A stretch of 39,660 nt of DNA from Prevotella sp. GTDB taxonomy: Bacteria; Bacteroidota; Bacteroidia; Bacteroidales; Bacteroidaceae. Shown in pieces: positions 15,965 through 23,416 of the stretch. Where the stretch lies: NCBI GenBank assembly GCA_017960525.1, contig JAGCZA010000031.1:1-39660 (forward strand), written 5' to 3'. Every line of letters starts with the position of its first letter. Position 1 is the first letter of the stretch. The notes under the pieces are model-generated. The model was not told the DNA's origin. It ran no database searches and saw only the letters and a list, made by a program, of their open reading frames with translations. Position numbers and translations under genes: made by a program.

Positions 15965-16743
15965 TCCCCGTTGAGTATGCTTTGAACAATCGAGTCGGTA
16001 GGCTCCTCCACGATGGGCGCATTGCTGGCCGTACTGGCTGTTGCATCGCCATTCCTCATCTTCTCATGGATTTCGTTGGCCTCGCGGTAGTAGTTGCTCA
16101 CGTAGGCGTCGCTCTTGAACTTGTCGGTGGCTTTGCTCATCAACTCCTCTATCTGGGGCGTGAGAATGGGGTATTGGTAGCGGCTGGTGACCATCATAAA
16201 GATGCCTGGGCCCAGCACGTTGTCGAAGTTGTCTATGATGAAATGGGTCTCCAGGCTGTCCATACGGGTCGCAATGAGTTGCGCCTCACGAGAGAGTTGC
16301 TTGCCGATGGTTTCCTCGTCGATGCCGTCGAGCAGCATCTGGCTTTCCCGATGGCTCAACTCCACCATCTGGTTGTCCATCTGGTTGTGCTTTTCAAGGA
16401 AGTCGTAGAGCAATTCATTAAGCGGGGTGCCGCTCACGTTCTGCTGCACGTCGTCTATGCGCACGCTGATGTTGCCCTGCTCCACCACGAGCGGCATGAT
16501 GCTCTGTTCGTCCATATAGAGGCTGGCCATCAAGGTGGTGTCGAAGATGCCGGCAAACTTGAATTTGCCGTGTACCACTTCGCACGAGTCGATGCTCTGA
16601 AGTTTGGCTTCCTTGAGGGCTTTCAGGTAGAGTTTGCTCCCGTCGAGGCGTGCCACCGACGACGAGCCTTGGATGTTGTACTGCTCGGCACAAGAGGCCA
16701 GGGCAGCGGCGATGACTATTGCGGCGTAAAGAATTTTGTTCAT
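15961..16743 (-). CDS. DUF4369-type lipoprotein
   Basis: A 260-residue predicted lipoprotein. The N-terminus is a short hydrophobic signal ending in the lipobox LASC, with the acylated cysteine at position 18. The next section is beta-rich (GSSSVARLDGSKLYLKAL, KFKFAGIFDTTLMASLY, GNISVRIDD), which resembles DUF4369. The second half is alpha-helical and charged. DUF4369 is often found before thioredoxin-like domains in Bacteroidetes, but no CxxC is present here, so no redox role can be claimed. I chose the ATG at 16743 because it gives a proper signal sequence and lies just downstream of a promoter element; the frame's upstream extension would overlap the preceding gene. It is the first gene of the pyrC operon. 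Confidence 0.8.
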   Translation of the reverse strand: MNKILYAAIVIAAALASCAEQYNIQGSSSVARLDGSKLYLKALKEAKLQSIDSCEVVHGKFKFAGIFDTTLMASLYMDEQSIMPLVVEQGNISVRIDDVQQNVSGTPLNELLYDFLEKHNQMDNQMVELSHRESQMLLDGIDEETIGKQLSREAQLIATRMDSLETHFIIDNFDNVLGPGIFMMVTSRYQYPILTPQIEELMSKATDKFKSDAYVSNYYREANEIHEKMRNGDATASTASNAPIVEEPTDSIVQSILNGE

Positions 16744-16764
16744 AGACTGCTTCTTTCTCGCCTG

Positions 16765-16795
16765 CAAATGTACGACGATATATTGAAAGGGGAAA
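16765..16795 (-). promoter_or_regulatory. Promoter of lipoprotein-pyrC-phosphoesterase-plsC operon
   Basis: The minus strand has TACATTTG at 16772-16765. A near-match TTTC at 16795-16792, 19 bases upstream, serves as a weak -33 element. The ATG at 16743 is about 20 bases downstream. Confidence 0.6.
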
Positions 16796-16831
16796 AAAAA
16801 TTTGCGCATTTTAAAACAACAATGCGCACTT

Positions 16832-17233
16832 TTAGCGTTTTTTTGCCTCTTTCTCCAGTTCACTGCCTATCCTGTGCGAGGTATAGAGTTGCAAGATGGC
16901 TGCTACAAGGAGAGTGACTACCCAGTTGTTTTGCACATAGTTCACGTAGGTCAGCCAGTCCAGCCCCAAGGCGTTTCCCTGTCCGGCAAACATCAGTACG
17001 GCTGTGAGCAGGAAGAGCAAGTCGCTCACGATGACGATACGGCGCAGGCGGCGCAGCACAAAGTTGTTGCCGTCGTAACTTTGCAGCATCTGCATACTGG
17101 TAAAAGCCACGGCCCCCACGGCATAGACGTAGAAAGCGGCAGACCAGTGGAACACGCTGGAGACAGCGCCGATGACCATCAGGAGGGCACCAACGACGAA
17201 GATGGCGCTTTGCACGCTATTCAATTGTTTCAT
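16832..17233 (-). CDS. Small integral membrane protein, unknown function
   Basis: A 133-residue protein with about four predicted membrane spans: SAIFVVGALLMVIGAVSSVF, AAFYVYAVGAVAFT, IVIVSDLLFLLTAVLMFAG and WVVTLLVAAILQLYT. It ends in a charged tail (EKEAKKR). I recognise no catalytic motif. The ATG at 17233 lies inside the end of the FtsB/DivIC-like gene and overlaps it by 17 bases, so translation is probably coupled. The ORF could be extended upstream, but the extension (MCAPPSPKTPP) runs further into that gene. Proteins of this kind sit next to the divIC-like gene in Prevotella-type genomes as far as I recall; no function is known to me. Confidence 0.75.
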   Translation of the reverse strand: MKQLNSVQSAIFVVGALLMVIGAVSSVFHWSAAFYVYAVGAVAFTSMQMLQSYDGNNFVLRRLRRIVIVSDLLFLLTAVLMFAGQGNALGLDWLTYVNYVQNNWVVTLLVAAILQLYTSHRIGSELEKEAKKR

Positions 17234-17570
17234 TGGCGGGGTCTTTGGGCTGGGGGGTGCGCACATCGTCGCTGAGCACGAAGATGTCCTCGTCCTGGTG
17301 TTTCATGAAATAGCGCTCACGGGCAATGCGCTCCATAGCCTTGGGATTGGTCTGCAACTGGCGGATCTGCGCCTGGTCTTTGCGGTATTCACCCTCGAAA
17401 TGGTCTATTTCGTCGTGCAGTTCGCTGATGCGGTGTTGGTAGGCGAAATGTGCCCACAGGCTGTTGGAGCCTACAAAGCCGATGATGGCCACGCCGGCAA
17501 CAAGCACCACGATGTATTTCAAACTGCGGATGCGGGCCACACTCAATAATATGTCTTTGATTTTCTTCAT
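17217..17570 (-). CDS. Septum formation initiator family protein (FtsB/DivIC-like)
   Basis: A 117-residue bitopic membrane protein. A short cytoplasmic N-terminus precedes a single span (about residues 17-36) and a periplasmic coiled coil (RISELHDEIDHFEGEYRKDQAQIRQLQ). The conserved ending is RIARERYFMKHQDEDIFVL, matching the FtsB/DivIC family, whose members form a complex with FtsL and FtsQ at the division septum. The C-terminal tail is variable and overlaps the start of the next gene. It follows dnaX by 26 bases. I leave the symbol blank because divIC and ftsB cannot be separated from sequence alone. Confidence 0.88.
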   Translation of the reverse strand: MKKIKDILLSVARIRSLKYIVVLVAGVAIIGFVGSNSLWAHFAYQHRISELHDEIDHFEGEYRKDQAQIRQLQTNPKAMERIARERYFMKHQDEDIFVLSDDVRTPQPKDPANETIE

Positions 17571-17596
17571 CTTATATAATGTCTGTTTTTGTTCCT

Positions 17597-19348
17597 TTAT
17601 GCCAGTTGGAGGTCAAATTCCTCTCTCAACTTTTCTATGGCTATGTTCTCTTTTCTCATTAGTTCGAACTGTTCGCGCCGCGTCAGTATTTTCTCCTTTT
17701 CCTCTTGCTTGGCCACGCGCAGTTGCAAAGTGATGGCCGAGTTGTGCAGATAGAGTTTCAGCGTGGCCAGTATGTTCTTGCGGATGCTCTCCACCTCGCT
17801 CTTGATGATATCATTGGGCACCACCACTTCCACGTCGGGCATTTGCAGAATGACGGGGTTCATGTTCTTCATTCTTGCGGCAATGCCGCTCAAGCGTTGC
17901 GGCATGCGGTTGCACATGGCCATCCATTGCAGTTCAAGGTCTTGCTGCGAGAAGGCCTGGTCCTCTTTTTCCTTCTTTTCGTCGGCACCAGGTGTGCCTG
18001 GAAGTATCTGCATCTTCTTCGGCTGGGTCTGCTGGCGGATGTTTTTCCACGAGAAGCCCAATTGTGATGCCTTGATAGAGGGAGCGGCGGGGCGCTGCTG
18101 AGACTGCTGGGGGGTGGCGGTCTCTTGGCGATTCGGCTGCACAGCCGCGGCTACCTGCGGGGCCGACTTCTGGGCGGGCTGCGCTTGCTGAATCAGTTGC
18201 TTAAACAGGGATTTCAATCGTCTGGGCTTGCGCCCACTGCCAGGCGTGCCGTCGTCGGGTTGCGTCAGTTGCGCAATCTCGATGAGCGTCAACTCTACGA
18301 GGAGCCGCTTGTTCGACGACTGGCGGTAGCCCAGGTCGCACTCGTTCATCAGCCGTAGGGCATTGTAGAGGAAACGTGTGTCGGCCTGCTGTGCCTGGCT
18401 CTGATAGCGCTGGCGCATCTGCTCGCTCACTTCCAGCAGGGGCAGCGTTTGGACGTCCTTGGCCATCAGCACGTTGCGGGTGTGGCGTGCCAGCCCTTGG
18501 ATGAGCAGTCCGCCGTCGAAACCCTTGTTCACCACGTCGTTGAGCAGCACCATCAGGTCGGCCACCTTATTATTAATAGAGAGGTCGATGATACGGAAAT
18601 AGTATTCTGCGTCGAGCACGTTCAGGTCTTCGATGACTTTCTGGTAGGTGATGTTGCCCTGACAGAACGAGGCGGCCTGATCGAAGATGGAGAGTGCGTC
18701 GCGCATACCGCCGTCGGCCTTCTCGGCAATGACCGCAAGGGCCTCCTCCTCATACTGAATACCCTCCTTTTCGGCCACGCTTTTCAGGTGGTCGATGGTG
18801 TTCTTTACCGTCATGCGCTCAAAGTCGTAGATTTGGCAGCGCGAGAGGATGGTGGGCAGAATCTTGTGCTTCTCAGTTGTGGCGAGGATGAAGATGACGT
18901 GTGCGGGCGGTTCCTCCAAGGTCTTCAGAAAGGCGTTGAAGGCTTGCGTGGAGAGCATGTGCACCTCGTCGATGATGAAGACCTTGTACTTGCCCACCTG
19001 CGGCGGGATGCGGGTCTGCTCCATCAGCGTCTTGATGTGCTCCACCGAGTTGTTCGAGGCGGCGTCCAGTTCAAAGATGTTGAGCGACCGCTGCTCGTTG
19101 AACGACAGGCAGCTCTCGCACTCGTTGCAGGCCTCGCCGTCAGGGGTGGGGCTTTGGCAGTTGATGGCCTTGGCAAAGATGCGCGCACAGGTGGTCTTCC
19201 CCACGCCTCGCGGCCCGCAGAACAGGTAGGCGTGTGCCAGCTTGCCGCTCTTCACGGCGTTCTTCAGCGTGGTGGTCAGGGCGGCCTGGCCCACCACGGT
19301 GTCGAACGACATTGGGCGGTATTTGCGTGCAGAAACGATATACTCCAT
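17597..19348 (-). CDS. dnaX: DNA polymerase III subunit gamma/tau
   Basis: This is the clamp-loader ATPase that opens the beta clamp and holds the replisome together. The 583-residue protein has the characteristic start (YRPMSFDTVVGQ), Walker A GPRGVGKT (45-52) and a zinc-binding set Cys64, Cys74, Cys77 and Cys80. Walker B is FIIDEVHMLS and the SRC motif is in LSRCQIYDF. After about residue 360, a low-complexity Gln/Pro/Ala linker leads to a C-terminal tau-like domain. I see no obvious slippery-sequence frameshift, so both forms of the subunit are not implied. It is five bases downstream of pdxA and cotranscription is likely. Confidence 0.96.
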   Translation of the reverse strand: MEYIVSARKYRPMSFDTVVGQAALTTTLKNAVKSGKLAHAYLFCGPRGVGKTTCARIFAKAINCQSPTPDGEACNECESCLSFNEQRSLNIFELDAASNNSVEHIKTLMEQTRIPPQVGKYKVFIIDEVHMLSTQAFNAFLKTLEEPPAHVIFILATTEKHKILPTILSRCQIYDFERMTVKNTIDHLKSVAEKEGIQYEEEALAVIAEKADGGMRDALSIFDQAASFCQGNITYQKVIEDLNVLDAEYYFRIIDLSINNKVADLMVLLNDVVNKGFDGGLLIQGLARHTRNVLMAKDVQTLPLLEVSEQMRQRYQSQAQQADTRFLYNALRLMNECDLGYRQSSNKRLLVELTLIEIAQLTQPDDGTPGSGRKPRRLKSLFKQLIQQAQPAQKSAPQVAAAVQPNRQETATPQQSQQRPAAPSIKASQLGFSWKNIRQQTQPKKMQILPGTPGADEKKEKEDQAFSQQDLELQWMAMCNRMPQRLSGIAARMKNMNPVILQMPDVEVVVPNDIIKSEVESIRKNILATLKLYLHNSAITLQLRVAKQEEKEKILTRREQFELMRKENIAIEKLREEFDLQLA

Positions 19349-19353
19349 ATCTC

Positions 19354-20454
19354 TTATTCAGTTTTCTTCTTGTCGGCGAAGTCGGGGGTGCGGAAGCGAA
19401 CTTTCTCGCTCTCGTCGCGGCGCTCGTGGTAGAGTTTGGGCAGAGGGTTCTGCAAGGGCTCGTCGAAGTTCTGGCGGTTGCGCCACACGTCGATGGCCAT
19501 ATAGATGGCGTTGCGAAGCGACTGCTCGTCGCAGATGCCCTTGCCGGCGGCAGCGAAGTAGGCGCCATGGGCAGGAGCGGTACGCACCAGACTCAGGCCG
19601 GTGGTGAAGCGCACACCGTTCTCGTAGGCCACGGCCTTGAAGGGCGTCTGCCCCTGGTCGTGGTACATGGCCAGCACGCCGTCGAAGCGGAAGTAACTGC
19701 TGCGGCCAAAGAAATCGTCGGAGGCGTAAGGGCCGAACACCTGTATGCCCTGTGCTGCCAGTTCGCTGATGGCGGGGATGATGATTTCCTGCTCCTCAGT
19801 GCCCAGCACGCCATCCTCGCCGCAGCGGGGATTCAGCGAGAGCACGGCAATGCGCGGATTGTTCACACGCATGTCGCGGCGCAGGGCCTGGTGCAGCAGC
19901 ACGGCCTTGTCTACGATTTTCTGCTTTGTGATGGCTTCGGCCACGTCCTTGATGGCCACATTGTTGGTCACCAGGGCCACGCGCAGGTCGTCGTTGGCCA
20001 GTATGGTAAGCCCCTTCTTGCCGTCGTTGAGTTTGCGCTCCAGGTAGTCGGTATGGCCGTGGAAATCGGGGATGCTGTTCTTGAACACAGGGGCGGTGAC
20101 GAGCACGTCGAAGAGTCCCTTTGTATAGTCGTCGAGGGCGCGGTCGAGGGCGATAAGGGCTGCCTGTCCCGATTCGGGCGTGGGCTGTCCAAGGTCAATC
20201 TTCACCTCATTGTCGAATGTGGTGAGCAAATTGAGCCGTCCCTCCTTGGCCTCATTGGCGTTGCTGATGATGGTGAAAGGCGTTTCGATGCCCAGCGTCT
20301 TGCTGTGGTAGGCGGCCACCTTGGGCGAGCCGTAGACGATGGGCGTGAAGAGTTCGAGGATGGTAGGGTCGGCGAAGGTCTTGAGTATCACCTCATATCC
20401 TACGCCGTTGGTGTCGCCGTGGGTGATGGCCACGCGGGGTTTTCTTTCTTCCAT
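19354..20454 (-). CDS. pdxA: 4-hydroxythreonine-4-phosphate dehydrogenase
   Basis: This enzyme oxidises 4-phosphohydroxy-L-threonine in the DXP-dependent synthesis of pyridoxal 5'-phosphate. PdxJ then uses the product. The 366-residue protein has ITHGDTNGVGYEVI at the N-terminus. The three metal-ligand histidines appear to lie in FHGHTDYL, LHQALRRDM and MYHDQGQTPFK, and the ending includes GLSLVRTAPAHG. All expected motifs are present. The length is about 30 residues above the E. coli enzyme, with the extra at the C-terminus. pdxJ is not in the window. It lies between rlmN (33 bases upstream) and dnaX (five bases downstream) on the same strand. Confidence 0.94.
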   Translation of the reverse strand: MEERKPRVAITHGDTNGVGYEVILKTFADPTILELFTPIVYGSPKVAAYHSKTLGIETPFTIISNANEAKEGRLNLLTTFDNEVKIDLGQPTPESGQAALIALDRALDDYTKGLFDVLVTAPVFKNSIPDFHGHTDYLERKLNDGKKGLTILANDDLRVALVTNNVAIKDVAEAITKQKIVDKAVLLHQALRRDMRVNNPRIAVLSLNPRCGEDGVLGTEEQEIIIPAISELAAQGIQVFGPYASDDFFGRSSYFRFDGVLAMYHDQGQTPFKAVAYENGVRFTTGLSLVRTAPAHGAYFAAAGKGICDEQSLRNAIYMAIDVWRNRQNFDEPLQNPLPKLYHERRDESEKVRFRTPDFADKKKTE

Positions 20455-20487
20455 ATACTTTCTGGGATTTATTGTGATTAACTATGA

Positions 20488-21540
20488 TTAGTTGGGATTT
20501 CGTTGGCTATTGGCGGTGGAGAGCAGCCCGCAGGCGGCCAGGATGTCTTCGCCTCGGCTGGCACGGATGGTGGTGTAGACGCCGTGCTGCGTCAGGTAGT
20601 CGCGCAACTGTTCCATCCGACGGTCGTCGCTGGCGGGCAGGTCTACGTCGGGAATCTGGTGGAAGCGAATCAGGTTGACGCGGCACTCCAGCCCTTTCAA
20701 CAGGCTGGCGATGGCGCGGGCGTGGGCGGGAGTGTCGTTCAGTCCCGCGAAGCAGATATACTCGAAAGAGCAGCGCCGCTGGTGGGTGAAGTCGTATTGG
20801 CGCAGCAGTTGCACCGTCTCTGCTATGGGCATAGCCTGCTCGGCGGGCATCAGTTGAAGGCGCTGCTCGTGTAGCGGCGAGTGCATAGAGACAGCCACGT
20901 GGCACTGGCTCTCGTCGAGGAAGCGCTTCAGCTTGCCCTTCACGCCCACACTGCTGACGGTGATGCGCTTGGGGCTCCAGCCGTATTCACCGGTGAGCAG
21001 GCTGGTCACGCGGAGGATGGCGTTGAGGTTGTCCATCGGTTCGCCCTGGCCCATAAACACGATGTTCGTCAGTCTCTCTCGCTCGGGCAGGGCGTAGATT
21101 TGGTTCAGTATGTCGGCGGCGGTCAGGTCGCCCTGCCAGCCCTGCTTGCCCGTCTGGCAGAACAGGCAGTTCATCTTGCAACCCACCTGGCAGGAGACGC
21201 ACAGCGTGGCCCGCTCGCCGTCGGGGATGAAGACTGTCTCTACGAAGAGGTGTGGGGTGGGGGGTGAGGGGGTGGCGGTGCGCACGGGGAAGAGGTATTT
21301 CACCGTGCCGTCCTGCGAGCGCTGGCAGTCGATGGGAGCCATGGTCCCCACGGTGAAGTGCCGGCCTAGCAGTTCGCGGTTGGCCTTCGATAGGTTGGTC
21401 ATCTCGTCGATGTCCGTCACGTGCTTCTGGTAGAGCCATTGCGCTATCTGCCCGCCCGCAAAGGCCGGCATCCCCAGCTGGCGCACCGCTTCCCGCAGTT
21501 CGCCCGTGGTCATTCCCATCAGCACGCGTCGCTCGTCCAT
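20488..21540 (-). CDS. rlmN: 23S rRNA (adenine(2503)-C(2))-methyltransferase
   Basis: This radical-SAM enzyme methylates C2 of A2503 in 23S rRNA and A37 in some tRNAs. In its 350 residues, the iron-sulphur cluster motif CxxxCxxC is Cys121, Cys125 and Cys128. It also has GQGEPMDN, an SMHSP stretch, and the C-terminal methyl-carrying cysteine in ILAACGLL (Cys337). An unusual feature is a short proline-rich stretch, TATPSPPTPH (about 88-97), between the N-terminal accessory domain and the radical-SAM core, where homologues have only a few residues; it is coded by a G/C-skewed run. The gene follows the type III mod gene by seven bases, a striking position for a housekeeping gene. Confidence 0.95.
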   Translation of the reverse strand: MDERRVLMGMTTGELREAVRQLGMPAFAGGQIAQWLYQKHVTDIDEMTNLSKANRELLGRHFTVGTMAPIDCQRSQDGTVKYLFPVRTATPSPPTPHLFVETVFIPDGERATLCVSCQVGCKMNCLFCQTGKQGWQGDLTAADILNQIYALPERERLTNIVFMGQGEPMDNLNAILRVTSLLTGEYGWSPKRITVSSVGVKGKLKRFLDESQCHVAVSMHSPLHEQRLQLMPAEQAMPIAETVQLLRQYDFTHQRRCSFEYICFAGLNDTPAHARAIASLLKGLECRVNLIRFHQIPDVDLPASDDRRMEQLRDYLTQHGVYTTIRASRGEDILAACGLLSTANSQRNPN

Positions 21541-21547
21541 ATTCCTT

Positions 21548-23416
21548 TTATTTATTGCTTATCATATAAACGTTCTCATCGCCGCAAATATTGCGTATCT
21601 TTAGACGCAATGGTTTTTTATGGCTGTAGATGCACCCGTTCCAGAAATCTTTTGTGCGCTTGCCATTATATGCCACGTGTCCTTTGTCATCGTAAATTTT
21701 TACCTCGCTGTCAGAGTGCCATTCATCGTCATGGCCCGCGTGTGTGCAGTCCACACTTAGCCATTCAATGGTTTCCAGCCCTTCGTCGCTTACTACTATT
21801 TCGCGGAAGTTCTTGTTGTTCTGCAAGCCTTTGGCATTGAAGGCGGTGATGGCTTGCATCACACGGTCGCTGTGGAAACTGGCTATTTCCAGCTTCCACT
21901 GTTTCTCAAACAGCCCGTCGTTTTGTTGTACTGGTGGCAGAACTGTCACGTTGTCATCGGCCACCACGTCGTCGAGAAGGTCACTCATAGTGCGCAATTC
22001 CACTTCTATGTCTGTCCTGTTTTGTTCGTTGATGAACTGTTCAATTGCAACTTTGTCGTCTATGTCTACATAGTAGACTATGACCTTTTTGATAGTGATG
22101 GGCAGGTCGGTCATTTCGTCGAGTATGAGCGACATCTGTGCTTTGTCTAACAGTTGGTCGCCACTGTCTTTCAAGTCAGGATAGTAGACTGGCATTTCTC
22201 CTTTTGTGTCTCGTATGCAGCCTCTCCATAGTTTACTCCCGAAACATTCATCGGCATTGAAATTGGGGATAAGCTCCTTCAGCTTATCCATTGTCTGCTG
22301 CGGATTGCGGAAGAGGGCGATGCCGCCCTTGAGTTTGATGATATCGAACTTTAAACCTTTCTCAATCAAGTAGTCACGAGTGGTTTCAATGCTGTTTATT
22401 CCTATGTCGCAATGAATGAACTTTCTCTTATTCGTGGCTGCTACAGCCGCTGTGACACCACTCCCTCCAAAGAAATCTGCTACAACCATTCCTTCGTCAC
22501 TACTTGCCTGAATGATTCTTTCTAATAATGCCTCTGGCTTTTGGGTCGCATAGTCACGGCGTTGCTTGTCTGTTGAAGCTATATAAGGAATAGTCCAAAC
22601 ATCCTTTACCTTTTTATCTGAGGAAAGTTCATAGATAATGTTACCTTCTTCATCTCTTGCTCGCATATTCTTGCCATCTACCTTAACACGTTTACTCTGC
22701 ATAACAGGGGTCTCGCGTTCCTCTTTGATTACGTTGAAAACGTTTTCCTTTGACTTCGAATAAAAGAAAATGGTATCATGCTCACAAACAAAGTCATGGC
22801 TTTCCTGATTGCCACTCATCTTGTTGGTATAATGCCAAATGATTTCATTTCGGAAGTTTGCCTCTCCAAACACTTCGTCCATCAGCACTTTGACATAATG
22901 GCCGATGTGCCAGTCCAGGTGCAGATAGATGCTGGCCGTCTCGCTCATCACGCTCTTAATGGCCATTAGGTTTTCGTACATCCAGTTCAAGTATTGGTTC
23001 TTGTTCCAGATGTCACCATACATCACCTCGTCGAACTGCATACGCAGGGTGTCTTGCAGATTGCGTTCTTTCTGCTCCATTTCCTCAACCACCTTGGGGT
23101 TGCGTCGTAGGTAAACCTTCTTGGCATAGTCAGCACCGCTGGCAAAGGGTGGGTCGATGTAAACGAGGTCCACCTTGATGTTGCGGCTCTTCAGGAAGGC
23201 ACAGGCTGCTACACACTCACCATGGATGATGAGGTTGCCGTCCTGGTTGTCGCCAGTGCTCTCAATGGTCTCTGCCTCAAAGAGTGGCATACCGCGCTGT
23301 ATGTACTGTTCAGCATCCTTGTCGCCTGTATAGCGCAGGCGGTAGCAGCGCTGAAAGTTCAGCATAGCCTGCCCGTCGATGGGCTGAGGTCCGTATGATA
23401 TGTATTTTACTGCCAT
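21548..23416 (-). CDS. Type III restriction-modification system DNA methyltransferase subunit (Mod)
   Basis: A 622-residue beta-class DNA methyltransferase, probably an N6-adenine enzyme. Motif IV, DPPF (88-91), lies N-terminal. The target-recognition region follows, then TQKPEALLERII and the SAM-binding motif I, DFFGGSG (314-320), giving the IV-TRD-I order of type III Mod proteins. It overlaps the end of the res gene by one base (TAATG), so the subunits are coupled. In most type III systems mod precedes res; here the order is reversed. The target-recognition region is markedly richer in A+T than the flanks, which suggests exchange of specificity domains. No simple repeat tract suggestive of phase variation was seen. 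Confidence 0.9.
   Translation of the reverse strand: MAVKYISYGPQPIDGQAMLNFQRCYRLRYTGDKDAEQYIQRGMPLFEAETIESTGDNQDGNLIIHGECVAACAFLKSRNIKVDLVYIDPPFASGADYAKKVYLRRNPKVVEEMEQKERNLQDTLRMQFDEVMYGDIWNKNQYLNWMYENLMAIKSVMSETASIYLHLDWHIGHYVKVLMDEVFGEANFRNEIIWHYTNKMSGNQESHDFVCEHDTIFFYSKSKENVFNVIKEERETPVMQSKRVKVDGKNMRARDEEGNIIYELSSDKKVKDVWTIPYIASTDKQRRDYATQKPEALLERIIQASSDEGMVVADFFGGSGVTAAVAATNKRKFIHCDIGINSIETTRDYLIEKGLKFDIIKLKGGIALFRNPQQTMDKLKELIPNFNADECFGSKLWRGCIRDTKGEMPVYYPDLKDSGDQLLDKAQMSLILDEMTDLPITIKKVIVYYVDIDDKVAIEQFINEQNRTDIEVELRTMSDLLDDVVADDNVTVLPPVQQNDGLFEKQWKLEIASFHSDRVMQAITAFNAKGLQNNKNFREIVVSDEGLETIEWLSVDCTHAGHDDEWHSDSEVKIYDDKGHVAYNGKRTKDFWNGCIYSHKKPLRLKIRNICGDENVYMISNK
22330..22910 (-). other. 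Low-GC target-recognition region of Mod
   Basis: This part of mod covers the residues between the DPPF and FGGSG motifs that choose the DNA target. Hand counts give 21 of 60 G/C at 22561-22620 and 22 of 60 at 22621-22680, against 33 of 60 at 23161-23220 in the same gene. The limits given are approximate. Confidence 0.6.

Noticed and set aside
18449-19432. Plus-strand ORF opposite dnaX (327 codons)
   Set aside because: It lies antisense to the ATPase domain of DnaX and shows no family signature.
19234-20481. Long plus-strand ORF opposite pdxA (415 codons)
   Set aside because: It is antisense to a full set of PdxA motifs and has no promoter or recognisable domain.
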